Source: Blastomyces gilchristii SLH14081 (Eukaryota > Ascomycota > Eurotiomycetes > Onygenales > Ajellomycetaceae). Taken from it: DNA of 64,000 bases. Below, piece after piece: positions 33,970 through 45,989 of the stretch; the stretch's first letter is position 1; every line of letters begins with the position of its first letter. The stretch is from the NCBI RefSeq assembly GCF_000003855.2, contig NW_003101682.1, forward strand, positions 187,178 through 251,177. The letters run 5' to 3'. The notes beneath the pieces were generated by a model, which was not told where the DNA came from, ran no database searches, and was given only the letters and a program-made list of their open reading frames with translations. The translations under genes were made by a program, and so were the position numbers.

Positions 33970-35563
33970 AACACCGTTGGTCTACGAGCCCAAAATTTCT
34001 TCTTCTATTTCAATCTCCTCTACTTCTATTTCAGCTTTCTCTTCTTTTTCGACTTGTCTAATTCGTTTCTTTTCTTTTCTTTTTCTTTTTTCTTTTTTCT
34101 CATTCTACTTTTTCGTGTACTTTTTTCTCTTTTTCTCTGTTCCTCTTTCACTTTGTCTAATCTTAATTTTCTCATTTTCCAAGCTGGAGCATTTATTGCC
34201 TCCACACTTCTTTCCTTCGGATTCTTATCATCCGTCCAACATCTCACCATGTTAGCGGACTACGAATCTACTTTTTAACGTACTTTGAATGATGACTGTA
34301 ACGAGTATGATGGTTTACCTATCTACTATTTCTATTTTCTACTTTTCTTTTCTTTTCTTTTATTCCCTAAATATATATCTTGCCCTGGTCTATTCAATAA
34401 TCGCCTGAAAATCTCCCGCGATTCAGTAGTTTTATGTATAACCTACGTTTTTCCTCTTCGATTTTCCTTATTTTTGAATCTCTCCCCCCCTTCTGATTTC
34501 TATGTGCTCGCTGAAACATAGTAGCTAGCGCGGTTCCCCTCTGCGGCACTTTTTGAAATAATGCTAATAGTACCTATTGTAATGTTTTTTTTTTTAAAAA
34601 AAAAAAAACAACTAACTCCTTCCTACGACATTGATCCGTCCACCCGGGTTTTTTAAAGTTCCAGATACTGAAAAATCTAAAACATGTTTCTCCCTCCCTC
34701 TTTCCGCCTCTTTCGAGTGGCTTTATCCCAACGCTGTACATGTGTAATCTACACGCTGCACTAGCAAGATAATTAACAAACGTGCATGAATAATAATAAT
34801 AATAATAATAATACGCACAAGGAATGCCCGAATCGCTGTTGCTGCGGGAGTGCGGAGTCTGGTGATCATGATATTCAATTCTGTGTCCAGCTGACCATTT
34901 TAATGGATCTGCCTCGGGATTGATTGGCTAGCTCAGGGCGCTTCCTTCCGCCTTTGGATGAACTGTTGATCCTCGTCAAGCCTCACCAGAGCGGGGCTCA
35001 GGGTCTAGGGCTGAACGCGGGCCATCGATTCCTACTGGTTGCTGCTGTGGGGATGCCACCATCGGGCGCCGGTGAAGCCATTTATCCGACGGCTGAGCGG
35101 GAGAGCTTATTGTGTGATTGGCTGGCGGACAGGGCCCAGGCACAAGCGGGATGACTAAGTATGTGGTTCGACGTGGCTGGACTGTGGCTAGGCGCTAAAT
35201 TGGCGCTAATATGGCGCTAATAGGGTTATCACGGCGCGATGGTTGTTCTACGCCGCGTAGATCATTATTATCCACCCCGGAATCGATTCATCATCTATAA
35301 GACTTATAAGGTTACGACCAAAATTCCCTCGGTGGCGAGGTTGTTGTTATTCTTCGAATAATAATCACCTAGATACTACTGTGTCTAGACGTCTATACGA
35401 TCCAACACAACTATCGAGTCTGCTGACCCCAAGCGAGCAAAACTATACCACCATTATTCTCTCCAGTTCTAAATTATAATCTAGAGACTACTCTTTTCTC
35501 CTTGCGTTAAACCCCAACAACTTTACCCCTATCTCGCTCTCTCCTCTATCTAGAGACATCATC
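33970..35563. other. Intergenic with simple repeats
   Basis: Pyrimidine-rich 3' flank (33990-34160), a T11A13 run at 34585-34608 and an ATA/AAT microsatellite at 34787-34812. No gene is supported, although short frames are open in the T-rich part. The last 150 bases before 35564 are CT-rich, like a promoter or leader. Confidence 0.55.
34585..34608. repeat. Poly(T)-poly(A) palindrome
   Basis: Eleven T followed directly by thirteen A. Such tracts resist nucleosomes and can form hairpins. It lies 0.6 kb past the stop of the zinc-binding gene. Confidence 0.85.
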
Positions 35564-36136
35564 ATGGCTTCTCAGGGTAATTACCCGCAACAGCCTCCAC
35601 CTCCCCAGCAAGCGTAAGTTCTTCCCTCGATCCCCTTCACCCGCTCGCTCGCCCTTCTACAATCACAACAACCACCTAACACACTAGTTTTTTGTCCCCG
35701 CTTTAGCTACGGTGGCTACCCGCAGGGCTATCCGCAACAGGGATATCCCCCTCCGGGCCCTCCTCCGGTACGTTTTCCATTCTCTATCCTATCCCTCCCT
35801 CCCGTTCCTTGCTGCCGGAGCGCCCAAGCTCATAAATAACGCCTGACACAAACCACCGCATAGATGCAGATGCAATACCAACAGGCTCCTCCGCCAGAAT
35901 CCCCCAGGGATAAAGAACGTGGATGCTTAATGGCCTGGTACGTCTATTATCATACACAAAAACACACACACATATATATATATATATATATTATATACCC
36001 ACCTCTCCCTTTCAAAAATTTACAGTATCACTAATATCTCTTTTCCTATGATATCAGTCTGGCAACGCTCTGTTGTTGCTTCCTTTGCGAGGAGGCATGT
36101 GAATGCTGCATCGATTGTATTTCATTCTGCTGCTAG
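35564..36136 (+). CDS. Small CYSTM-like Cys-rich tail-anchored membrane protein
   Basis: Four exons: 35564-35613, 35707-35767, 35864-35937 and 36058-36136; donors GTAAGT, GTACGT, GTACGT; 87 aa. The N-terminal two thirds are Pro/Gln/Tyr/Gly-rich (PQGYPQQGYPPPGPPPP). The last 31 residues after 'RDKERG' hold ten cysteines: CLMACLATLCCCFLCEEACE then 'CCIDCISFCC'. This is the CYSTM pattern: a disordered head and a palmitoylation-prone Cys-rich C-terminal membrane segment. CYSTM proteins in yeast and plants are linked to stress tolerance at the plasma membrane; the role here is inferred. It is too split for single-frame prediction, so the exon structure is the main support: all joins keep frame. 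Confidence 0.8.
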
Positions 36137-36928
36137 TTTTGCTAGTCTTCGTCTGTTCGTACTCCGTTGTTGAGCTATGCTTCATGCTTATTCGTCGAAT
36201 GCAACATACCTACATACATACATATACGACAACACCCTGCATTCTGTGCAGTGCATAGCGGGTCTCTTGCTGCATTGATCTTTTTTTTTCACTTTCTTTT
36301 CTCTTGGAGGGGGGGTTATTTGGTTACTGCGGGCTTATATATATGTAGCTCTATTTGATATTCTGTTGATATTCTGTTGATATTAACCTGTAACCCTATT
36401 CTGGGGCCATGATATTATTATTATGGTTCGTATAGCCCTAGGTTACAAGGTGGAACGAGGTTACGATCCTGGGGCAGTTAGTGTAGGTTCTCAATCCAAC
36501 AAAAATGTTTGGAAATTCAAAGTGATACAGCCATAACGGCCTTATTCTTTTTTCATCATGAAACTCTGACAGATTCTCATGTGCATGTACTCGAAGTTTA
36601 AGGGGTGGTCTGTTGAAATTGAGTGAACCGCGTAGTAGTAGTGCATGTATCATTAACGGGGTATCAGAACAGTAGAACAGGAGAGAAGTAAAAGCTAACT
36701 ATTGCGTTCAATATTATATATAAATATCTAACAGCCGTTCAACCAAGTTCACATGAATCATAATCGTATCCAACCGCTATATATATCTGCACTTCCATGT
36801 CATTAAAGCACACCGCGCCGTAGGAGAAGCCCAATAGTGGAAACAGAACCAAAAGAAAAAGATTCATCAGTCGATTCAACAAAAGGCATGTAAGATCATA
36901 TAAGCCCCTAGAACGCGACATTGCTCAC
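36137..36928. other. Convergent 3' flanks
   Basis: Between the CYSTM-like gene (+) and the C2H2 gene (-). AT-rich, no gene seen. Contains a short GATATTCTGTT tandem near 36355-36383. Confidence 0.5.
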
Positions 36929-38578
36929 TTACGCCATTGCATTTTGGAAGTCCTCGGTGCGACGCTCCGCCGCCTCCTTGGGAGAAGCAAGCACCCATTT
37001 ATCCTTAGCAACCGGCTTCAGAACCCCTTCTTGGACCGCCCACTCTCTCAACGCAACATCTTCGCAGGTTTCCACGTCGCGCTTCCCGTAATGTTTCCCA
37101 ACATGCTCCATACGGTCATCCCAGCAGTAGGTGCCAGAAAACTCCCGGCCGCAGAAGGTACATATACTCCGCCGCGGCGCTTTCCGCCGCTCAATCCAGC
37201 ATCTCTTACGCACTTTCTCTAGGCTCTTGTCAAAGGCATCTTGCTCCTGCTTGCTTGGGGAGACTCTGTTAGATGACGCCCACGGAGAATGCATACGTCG
37301 TTGATGCTGCGTGAAAAGGTCCTTGCGGTTGAAGTCATTGGGTGAGCGCAGGTTTTGTGAAGATGAGGTCGGAATGCAGGATGATGACGCCTCTGGGGTG
37401 GAAACATTACAGCTTCCCACGTCGCAGCGGTAAAATCCAAGCTGGAGATGTTGAGAAGAAACGTGGCGCTTCCATTCGTTTTTGGCAGAGAAGGTACTGT
37501 GGCAGCCATATGGGGCAAATACGCAGATAAACTGACGATCGTTGGGCTTCTGTTGGGACCAAGAGGAGTAAGGGCCTCGAATAGACCGCCCTGATTTTAG
37601 CTTGCGTCCCTGTTTTGTGGCCGGCTTGGAGAGGACGTGGTTGCGCGTTGATCTGCGGTTATTGTTTAATTTCCGTGGTGGTGATGGCATGCTTCGTTGA
37701 GATTGGATGGAATATGCTGTCCGCTTGCGTGGGAGCGGCCCCGGCTCTGTTCTGGGAACTTGCTCGGATTGAATTTGGGTCATTGGGGAGGCTGTTTGGA
37801 TATTGATCTCCTTTGGAAGTTCTCCAACTTCTTGTCCGTCTTGGTCTGCAAGAGAGGATTTGATGACTCCAGGAAATGAGCTCCTCTTGGGGAAATTTGC
37901 GTGGAAGGTAAATGATCGTCCAGCCCATCCAGAGTCGATTTCAAACCTTTGTTCTGCCTCCGGGTCTGGATCAGGGTAGTGTTGGACTTCGCGAAGGCTG
38001 ACTGAGTGTTCACTTCCACAATAAGAGCCTTCCACGTTTGTGGAGAGGAAACAGTTCGATGGCCCTCGATGTTGGAAAGTGTCACTTAGAGGTGAGGGAA
38101 ATGGGCTATGACTGCTGGTGCATTGGGACTCTCGGGATGCATATACATGGCTCCACGACTGTTCACTCAAGTTAGAATCGGCTTCTGTCTCACCGCCACA
38201 TGATCCGCTTGGGGATTCGTATCTCCAGCTTGAACGAGATAAACCACTGGGTTCGCCATCGCTCTCCTGGGCTGATAATGTGTGCAACTGGTAAAACCTA
38301 ACGTGTGCAATCTCATCCGTAGCGGGAATTGGCGAGCAGCTATCGGCAGACTTTACCAAGTATGGAAATTGAGTCTCCGTGTATGTTGTTCCGGCCGCTA
38401 TGGCATCATGTCGGAGCTCGCAGGTATCAGAAACATAGGGGTAGCTAGCTGGGGTTGTTACAAAAGGCAGAGTAGTCGCATTCATGGATAAAGAGTACGG
38501 GTCTCTCGATGGCTCATCACCGGAAAAGCGAATATAAGGAACGTCGTTTATCTCTTGGGTGAACCCGATATCTGCCAT
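36929..38578 (-). CDS. C2H2 zinc-finger protein, probable transcription factor
   Basis: Single open frame of 549 codons. The first 330 residues are Ser-rich and low complexity. A basic region ('RSTRNHVLSKPATKQGRKLK', near 310) precedes three zinc-finger-like units: 'FICVFAPYGCHSTFSAKNEW' with His pair 'HVSSQH' (about 352-380), a long variant 'YRCDVGSCN' ending 'HQRRMH' (about 385-432), and 'SICTFCGREFSGTYCWDDRM' with 'HVGKH' (about 470-495). After that comes a helix-rich end 'EDVALREWAVQEGVLKPVAK'. The arrangement is common in fungal C2H2 regulators of unknown target. The stop TAA sits inside a GTAAGT, so an additional 3' exon cannot be excluded. Confidence 0.82.
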   Translation of the reverse strand: MADIGFTQEINDVPYIRFSGDEPSRDPYSLSMNATTLPFVTTPASYPYVSDTCELRHDAIAAGTTYTETQFPYLVKSADSCSPIPATDEIAHVRFYQLHTLSAQESDGEPSGLSRSSWRYESPSGSCGGETEADSNLSEQSWSHVYASRESQCTSSHSPFPSPLSDTFQHRGPSNCFLSTNVEGSYCGSEHSVSLREVQHYPDPDPEAEQRFEIDSGWAGRSFTFHANFPKRSSFPGVIKSSLADQDGQEVGELPKEINIQTASPMTQIQSEQVPRTEPGPLPRKRTAYSIQSQRSMPSPPRKLNNNRRSTRNHVLSKPATKQGRKLKSGRSIRGPYSSWSQQKPNDRQFICVFAPYGCHSTFSAKNEWKRHVSSQHLQLGFYRCDVGSCNVSTPEASSSCIPTSSSQNLRSPNDFNRKDLFTQHQRRMHSPWASSNRVSPSKQEQDAFDKSLEKVRKRCWIERRKAPRRSICTFCGREFSGTYCWDDRMEHVGKHYGKRDVETCEDVALREWAVQEGVLKPVAKDKWVLASPKEAAERRTEDFQNAMA

Positions 38579-41500
38579 TTTAACATAAGCAAACTATTAT
38601 CAACTCAAGTCAGCAACCTCCCCAAGGTCGTGGCATCCGTAGAAGCTTTCGAAGCTTGAGCAAAAAGTGGGTATTATTAGAGACAGAAAGATGAACGTAT
38701 GATGTCATGTCAGACATACGAGTATAAGTGAGCTCTTCGGAGGTATTCATGTGGAGGGGATCATCACTCAATATAAAGAAACTTCTTACCGGCCCATCCT
38801 AACTAGACTTAATGGCCCTGGTAGTTAATCGAGTACGGCGTCAAGTATTAACCAAACGAGCAAGCAACACACGAGGAGATGTCGCAGAGCCGCACAGCCA
38901 GTCATAATTTCTACGCTGAGAAAGAAAAAAAAAATTGGTTGTCGACTCTGGTCGAATCGAGTGATGCAAAGCTCAACCCTGGTCAGCCCCTGCATGGGCA
39001 GGATGCGGGCGTTGGGGGCTGTTTGTCCAAAACTGGTTCGCCAGGTCAATTGATAGCGGCAGTGCCTGGCGAGTTTGCGAACAAGACTCTAACTAGCCCA
39101 GTGGCCCAAGAAACATGCAAGGATGTCTGGGGCGCATTAGAATCATAAAGGGGCTACGAAAGCAGCCTACAAGATAGCCCTGCCCTGTGAAGGGAAAGTC
39201 AAGGCCGGGGATCGTCATCATTTCTCCTCCTTACGGCATCCAAGATCTGCCGTCACCCAAACTCCGGGGAGTCGGGACCCAAAAGAGACTCGGGTGCATG
39301 ATCTTCGAGTTGAGTTATTCTTGGAATCGGCATGGTGACACTCGTTATGGTGGATTTTGTGCCGAGGGAGAAATATGTGAAATTTCAACTAGCATCCTGC
39401 GGCACAGCTTTCAGCGTTTTAGAGGGGAACGACTGAGCAAAAGCAAACATCCGGACGCTTCAGACTGGCTGAACACGTAAGATGCTGTTATAGCATAGTT
39501 ATACGCTGTACCCAAAGAAAATTACACGGCTTGCTATGGTCCTTTGGGGTAAGTAGACTAATGTTGAAGCCCCTTGTCTCCAATAAGAATTCTCCTTTGT
39601 AAGGTGCCAGTTGGATCGGAACAACATCGTTCGCCTGCGCCGACGGCGACTCCTTGCGAGTCAGCCACATTGGGGGATCTGGGGCATCCTCAATTCCTCA
39701 TTAATACAGCGTAATAATTGATGCTGGGGAAATCCTCCGTTCAACTGGGATCACCGCGGGGCAGCGAGGTCTGGGGACACTGGCTTGCGCTAATGTCACC
39801 AGGCAATCGAAAGTGGCTAATTACTTTTGAAGCTAGAACGCGATGGATTAAAAAACAGGGCAAAAAAGAAAAATGCGTTGCTTCATGGTAAACTCATGTT
39901 CACGACGGCTGCTGTTAGTAAATCTCGACACAACCGCTCATGACTTAAGCGGAGTTAACTATCAAAAAAGGCATGTACGGAGTAACTGCCCATCTGATTT
40001 TGTTTCGCTTTAGCTCCAGCTGTCACCAAGCTATGCAAGGCAAACCGGTGCCTTTGCGCATGAGGCAAACTCGTTACCATGGAGTTGACCAGGGGTTTGG
40101 GGGTTTCGAACCAAAACTCAGATTGCTGGTGAAGAGTGAAGCTGCGTCCGCTCAAGGGAAAAACGGCACCATGTTACACCAGGCGTAACCAGGCGTTGTT
40201 CATGGGCTCAACCCCGGCGCCGCCACTATTCCGTACAAGCGCGATCAATTCCTGTTCTAGCATCCGCAGAGAGGAGGGGGAGAGGGGTTAGATTCCGCGA
40301 TGGACTGTGCCGCTAGCTAATTTTTAGCAATGTTGAAAGTTGTCGGTGGGCAGTCTTGGACGAAGCTCTTCCGCTGTGTAGAGCTGGGCAACTCTCGACC
40401 CAAGTATCCCGGCTCGTCGGATGGTTCATCCATGCCTTCCTATCCTATTAGAACTATCACCACCCCAGAGTAGCTGTGGTGTTGCTCGCTCTCGAGGATA
40501 TGCAAAAATGTTTTGACAAGATATTCTTTGTAGCCTCTTTTGAAGAACTGATGGTTTCCACCCTAAATCTCAGCGAGCTTCTTTGCTTCGGCGTTGAGAA
40601 ATTTGTTACATGTGTCCTGTACAATGGATACCCTATTATTGACTTAGCACTGCAAAGATTGCTGCTTAACAGGGTGCAACTATTAATAATTCCAGAGGCG
40701 TGGGGTGTCCCCGGCTCCTGATAAGACTCCACTTCCCCGGTTTAGATCTAATTGCTCATCAGTATCTGCTTTTGTACCTGTGACTGTCTGTTTTTTCTTC
40801 TTTTTTCTTTTTTTTAGAGAGAGATGGAGGGTCAGCGAAAGATTGTATGTACTACGTTACTAGTTATATTTAGAAACGTTTGCCATAGCACAAAACAACA
40901 CAGAGCAGGCTCTGCGATTCAACTTTGAAGGAGTATGAAATCTTTAGCCATTCCTTGCTTAGTGTGAAGATATGAAGGACTTAAATTGTTCTACTTCCTA
41001 ATTAATAGAATGTTGTCTGTCAGTTTTTTGCCTTTTTTCCTCCGCTTTCTTGATGTTCTAATTCGTGGCATGGTGGCTTGGGGGCGGGGGGGGAGAACTT
41101 TCCGGTTTTGAGATCGGTACGCGGTACGTCGACTCAAGCCCTTTTGCTTATGACCTCTTCTGGCTGAGGAAGGGTCCTTTGTCAGGGAGGCGGATCGACT
41201 TGCGTGAATATTTGGAACCCGCCTGGCATGGGAGCGAGGCAATTGGGGCCCCTTCAAGGAGCTATTATTGCAAACTTCGATGTTGAAAGCCTGTCTACGC
41301 AGTAGTCGAATGTGTCCATCTCGCTTTGCTAGATTTGGAAGCCTAATCGCACTAGCCCCCAAGTCCACGAAAAGTGCGTGGCAGTGTCTTCGAACTGCCG
41401 ATGCACCTCGCTCCGTGTTGCTATTTATTATTCTTCTTCCATTAGTTATCTTTCCCGCGATGATGTCATTGGAGATCTGCGTTTGACGATACCATACCGT

Positions 41501-42897
41501 TGATGGGATTTCACCGGGAGTTCATGAATCCAGGGCTTGCAAGATTCCCAAAACGCAGTCTCTTCTCCCAAGCAAAGGAAAGGCAGGCTGCGCATCGTTC
41601 TTTTCTTTTGCTTGTCAAGCAGAAGTAGTTAACTAGTCGCCGCCTCTCATAGGCTGTGAAAGTGAAAATGCGCGCCGAAACAACGCAGCAACACCCCAAC
41701 CGCCAGCAAGGATCAAGGATGGCGGGCGGTAGAAAAAAAACTAAAGCATCCCCACTAACGATGAAGCTCAAAGCAAGTAGCTGATTCTCATCCAATAATC
41801 TCGCCGGGAGGGAGCCCGTAGTTGGGAAGGGATCATTGGGCGAGGGCAGCGTGGGCAGAGAGGAAAGGCGGCGGTTACTGTGCCGGAGTGGAAGCAAGAC
41901 GTGCGTGTGAGGCTCAAGCGATGATTAATCCGCCTCTTACCCACAATCCGGCGCCTTTTATCTTTCCAAGTCCAACCTCATGCCAACTTAACCATGAGTA
42001 CCAGAATAGCTATCCACAAGGGTAAATTTCACTGGGCATGATAGATGCCCGCTTGTTCGGCAGCAAATAATGATCAATACTCCAGACGAACTATCAGCCC
42101 TTCCACGCCCAGTTGAAGTCAGCTATGAAGATGAAGAACTTGTTGGCGCAATGCGCGCTTGGGGATTGTAAATAGTTGCATCTCAAGAGAAGTTACAGAG
42201 TAGAGGCTCTGTTTTGAACCACTGTTTTTTCCTTCCCTTAAGACTGAATAGCTAACCATGTCGTCGAACCCAGGTCTTGAACCCTTATACAATTTCATGC
42301 CCTCCAGAACTTAGGACCGTAGCAGGTCAACAAATGGGGCCTTTGGATGAATGCCCTTCCTCCATCCGAGGATTTTGCATCCAGTAAATTGATTCGTTGT
42401 CCTGTCCCCTCAACTTCGCGATTGTTAATCGTTATCAACGTTCTGATGTATGCTCTACACAAGCTTTTTGCCGAGGATTGCCATCTCTGAACTGGTATAA
42501 CATCATGATTGTTGCAGAGGTAACAATGAGCATGGTATTAACGAATATCTGAATACATCATTATATTCAGTAGGCGGAGTATATTACTTATCACTCAATA
42601 TGTAGATCGTATATCGATGCTACACCGGCAAAATGAATATCAGGAGTACGTGCTGCCTAAGTATGTACTGTACAAAACAATGTACACAAGGAAACAGACG
42701 GTGTATAAACATACTCTAGATAGCTACCATGTTCTCGTCCCCCCTCATGTCAAGTGATCAAGTCAAATGCATTGGTTTAATTATTGCCTGTCTTTTGGTA
42801 TGAATAACTGAATTTATTTGTTGTTATATCCTTATAGTTGTAGTTTGTCTGTTGACTAGTTCCATACTGTGAGACAATACAACGGCACAGTTTAAGT
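38579..42897. other. 4.3-kb stretch without a supported gene
   Basis: Mixed composition. Open frames up to 128 codons exist (for example 39187-39480, 40476-40721, 41511-41897) but none has a recognisable domain, a good start context or a consistent splice model. It holds a T-rich tract at 40791-40816 and a G-rich tract at 41083-41093. It may contain old repeats or non-coding genes. Confidence 0.45.
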
Positions 42898-44740
42898 CTA
42901 AGTGAATAGAAAAACGCTCGTGTACTTTATTTCTATTCTTTCTTCTCCTTCTTTCCCCCCTTCTTTGGTAACTACCCTAACAAGCCAATAGAAAAACACT
43001 GCGCCCACAATTTTCGCAGGAATAAAGGCGAACAAAATGCCAATGTTGGACCAGTGATCTGCACAATAGATATTGACATGCTCAAGGTAATCGTCAGTTG
43101 TCATAATTGTGCAATACTCACACATGTCAGTTTTGTCTGGAGTGAGGAGACGACCATTAGCGACCCCGTGGAAAGAACAGAGGAAACAAAGTAGATGAAT
43201 GGGGAGAGGTGATAAAGAAAGATCCACAAACGTGGCATGGCATCCAGCGTGGCAAGGACACTGTGTGATTACAAGATTAGCGAACAACTACCATATGGTT
43301 CTAGACAGTACATCTTATTGAATGCCTACCTGCAGAAGATGAGAGTTGACGAGAATAACAACTGGCCGACATTGCCAGCTGTTTCGGCTAGGTCAATCCC
43401 TGAAACAGGAAACTACCATAGAACCAAACGTAGAACCATAAAAGTGGAAGATCCTTCCGCTGAAACCCCATCGGATAGTACCAGGCGAAAAAAAGCAGGG
43501 ACTTTCTAACTATACCTCATAAAATGATCTCATTGCGATGTAAGATGGGATACTTTGCTGTGTCAACATAGGAAACATGTTTAGAAACATAAAAATCCTG
43601 AACAGTTTGTTTTGTAATACCGGGGCCTTGTAGAAGGTGAAACCAATAAATAAGAGGCTATAGAATATTTAGTGATTGTATACCCTATACCCGAAGAAAT
43701 AGAGAGAGCCGTAAAATCAAGCAGAGAAGTACTCTAGGCATAGCCTCCATCTGTTGAACAACAACTTACCGAGACAATAGCAATAAACGCTTTGGAGTAA
43801 ATGTATACTGGATTGCGCCAGTACTGTTGAAGCATCCGTTGTTGGCAAATCAGATATTGGTACCATAGCGGCATTGCGGATTCTGGAGATCCTTCTTGAG
43901 AGCCCCGGTTCTTCTGCGACTATTCCCTCTTCATAACAGCCAGCGAACGTTGCACTTTAACCTTCTCTGCGCTAGAGTTCTAGATCGCTGGCTAGTCTTT
44001 ATTGGTATGGGAACTAGGAGCAGCACCAATAACCTCCAGCATCCACTCGGCAGGGTTGGCGTCAAGGGGACACTTTGAGGCTCCCTTCTTCTCGAAATAT
44101 TCGACCAGTGTGCTCATGTTCTTCCCAAGGTCTCCAAAATAAACCGCTTTCCCCCCTTCGGTCAAAAAAAAGCAATCGATCATTAAAAAAGATGACGGTT
44201 GGTGGATGATGCACAGGATGGCTTTGTCCTTCCGTCAGCAAGCTTTCGCATCAGGTTTGCAGATGGACCAGGCCGTCGGGCTATCAAGGCCAGACTTAGG
44301 TTCGTCGAAAAAGAGTAACAGTTCGGGCTTGGCCGCGAGTTCGACTCCGATACTGAAGCCTTTCCGTTCCTCTACGTTCAAGCCCTCTCCAAGGACGCGA
44401 ACAACCGCATCGGCGTATTACTGCATGCCTAAAATCTTGATGGCTTCTTCGATATAGGCAATTTTTTTTGGCACGTGGAGTGGTGGGTGGTTGGCGAAAA
44501 AGAGCGCTGAAGACCAAGGATTCACGGACAGTGCTAGTTTCTGTACGTAGGTAATCGTTCTGTTGTATATATATATCCAGTTTTCCGCTGAAAGGACGCA
44601 TCACAAGACGGCCGTCAACTAACATTTCGCCTGTTACAACACCCATTGTGACACGATTAACTAGACCGATTGATCTGGAACCCCAGACGTCTCATCTAGA
44701 AGGGATAAAAAAGCCTTCCATGCCATTCGGTCACTGATTG
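42898..44740 (-). pseudogene. PDR/CDR-type ABC transporter, C-terminal half, broken
   Basis: Minus-strand pieces in the right order for the second half of a pleiotropic drug resistance ABC transporter. Seen: 'VVTGEMLVDGRL' (about 44640), signature-like '[20 protein letters not shown]' with Walker B '[13 protein letters not shown]' (44390-44270; the usual T before SGLDS is K), 'AILCIIHQP' (44225), 'GGKAVYFGDLGKN' with 'DANPAEWMLEVIGAAP' (44155-44000), 'MPLWYQYLICQQRMLQQYW' (43880-43820), 'LFIGFTFYKAP' (43650), and the end 'EYCTIMTTDDYLEHVNIYCA' to 'FFYWLVRV' (43117-42970). Stops, at least two frame shifts and missing membrane segments make it non-functional. The Walker A region and the first half are absent. 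Intact relatives pump drugs and lipids at the plasma membrane. Confidence 0.85.
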
Positions 44741-44905
44741 AGGACGGGCTCACGCGTAAGCAGCTTACCTGACTGGTATGTTTGACCAGATGCACGCAAA
44801 ATTCAGTTAACCATCTGCTACCCAAGACTCCCAGTTGTGCCTATTTCATACCAGGCAATTACATTCCCTCCCGAGATTCACTCCCTGCAAGACATATGCG
44901 CCGCC

Positions 44906-45683
44906 ATGGATTTTTCGCAAATCCGTCTGCTGCTGGGACTATTACAGGAGGCCGGCATTCCTGTCTGCATTATAGGCGAATTCGCTCTGAACTACAATAA
45001 CGCACCACGCGTCGTTCATGTAGGTCCATTCTCTTCGCATCTGCCTCCCGCCGCAGGTCCATATGCTTACTGTTCCGCGCTTGTAGGACCTTGAGCTTTG
45101 CGTGCCTGCGGATGATCTCGGGGCTGCAAAATCTGTATTCGAATCCCAGGAAGGTCTGCTTGAAATAGAGGACAAGACGAAGTATAACCTCTATACTCAA
45201 TACAAAAAGGGTTTCCCTCGTTTCCGTTCCTACTCCAAGCCTAGGTTCTATGTGGTCATATTTACCGATAAACACTACCACCTAGACCCTCTGCAGAAAT
45301 GCGTGATATATCAAAAGGAGCATCAGCACACACGGGAATACAGCCGAGAGCTGCTCGATTCGTTTTCGCCAGACGAGATCGCCACTCTTCCGTTTCCGCG
45401 CTTTACTCCGCTCTTCAGGGGTTTCTGTCGCTCTTACATCGAGACCCAGGAGGCTACAGCTGCGATGGCTGCCGAGTGCCTTGTGGACGGAATAAACATC
45501 AATGAGGAGTGGTGTCATGCACACTTCGACCCTCCTGAAAGTGCCGAGTCGGGTTTTGCCCTGAGACTTGTAAATAGTAGAGGGTCTCGGATTGATGACT
45601 TCTCACTGAATCAGGTAACCTGTTTCATCCCCGATCTCCAAGAGGCGCAACGACTACAAAGGATTCCAGGGTTTTATGAGTAG
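44906..45683 (+). CDS. Nucleotidyltransferase-like fungal protein (uncharacterised)
   Basis: Two exons, 44906-45019 and 45087-45683, phase 0 over a 67-nt intron (donor GTAGGT, acceptor TTGTAG); 236 aa. The N-terminus 'QIRLLLGLLQEAGIPVCIIG' and 'EFALNYNNAPRVVHDLELCV' resembles the nucleotidyltransferase-superfamily start (hG[S/E] with a later D-h-D/E), where H|DLE spans the splice site. Catalytic activity is not shown. The C-terminal half ('DEIATLPFPRFTPLFRGFCR' and following) belongs to a fungal family I recall only as hypothetical. The frame is open upstream of 44906 without an ATG, so an earlier exon is possible. It is one of the few intact genes amid pseudogenes. Confidence 0.65.
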
Positions 45684-45729
45684 GTGGTTTGAATCGGCTC
45701 GGACAAGCTGGCAACTTTGCTATGTCCCT

Positions 45730-45906
45730 TCTGAGGTAATGTTTCAAGCATGGGTGTGCCCGAATATTAGAGCGGATTTGTTGGATTGCGTGCTTGCTGC
45801 AGCCAGCAGCCTTGGCCATCTGGGATGTTGTTAGTGGTTCATCACTAATCTTGGTTATCATGTCATGAATAAGCTCAAGCTTCAAAGATGCTAGATTTGA
45901 TTCCAT
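45730..45906 (-). pseudogene. N-terminal fragment of a Tc1/mariner-type transposase
   Basis: On the minus strand from the ATG at 45906: 'MESNLASLKLELIHDMITKI', then 'LTTSQMAKAAGCSKHAIQQI' and 'RSNIRAH'. This is the helix-turn-helix start I know from fungal mariner-like transposases. The frame runs on to 45625 without further resemblance and ends inside the tail of the nucleotidyltransferase-like gene region. No DDE catalytic part is seen, so it is a truncated relic. Confidence 0.6.
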
Positions 45907-45989
45907 CTTGTGCAGCAAGAGAGAGAGATAGAGTGAATGGCTTCTGTCAAGTATCACAGAAGTGAGCATCAAAAATCAAGAGCTCTGAC

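Noticed and set aside
40476..40721. 81-codon frame with hydrophobic, protein-like sequence.
   Set aside because: Isolated, no homology I recognise, and its minus-strand counterpart is equally open. Not enough for a gene call.
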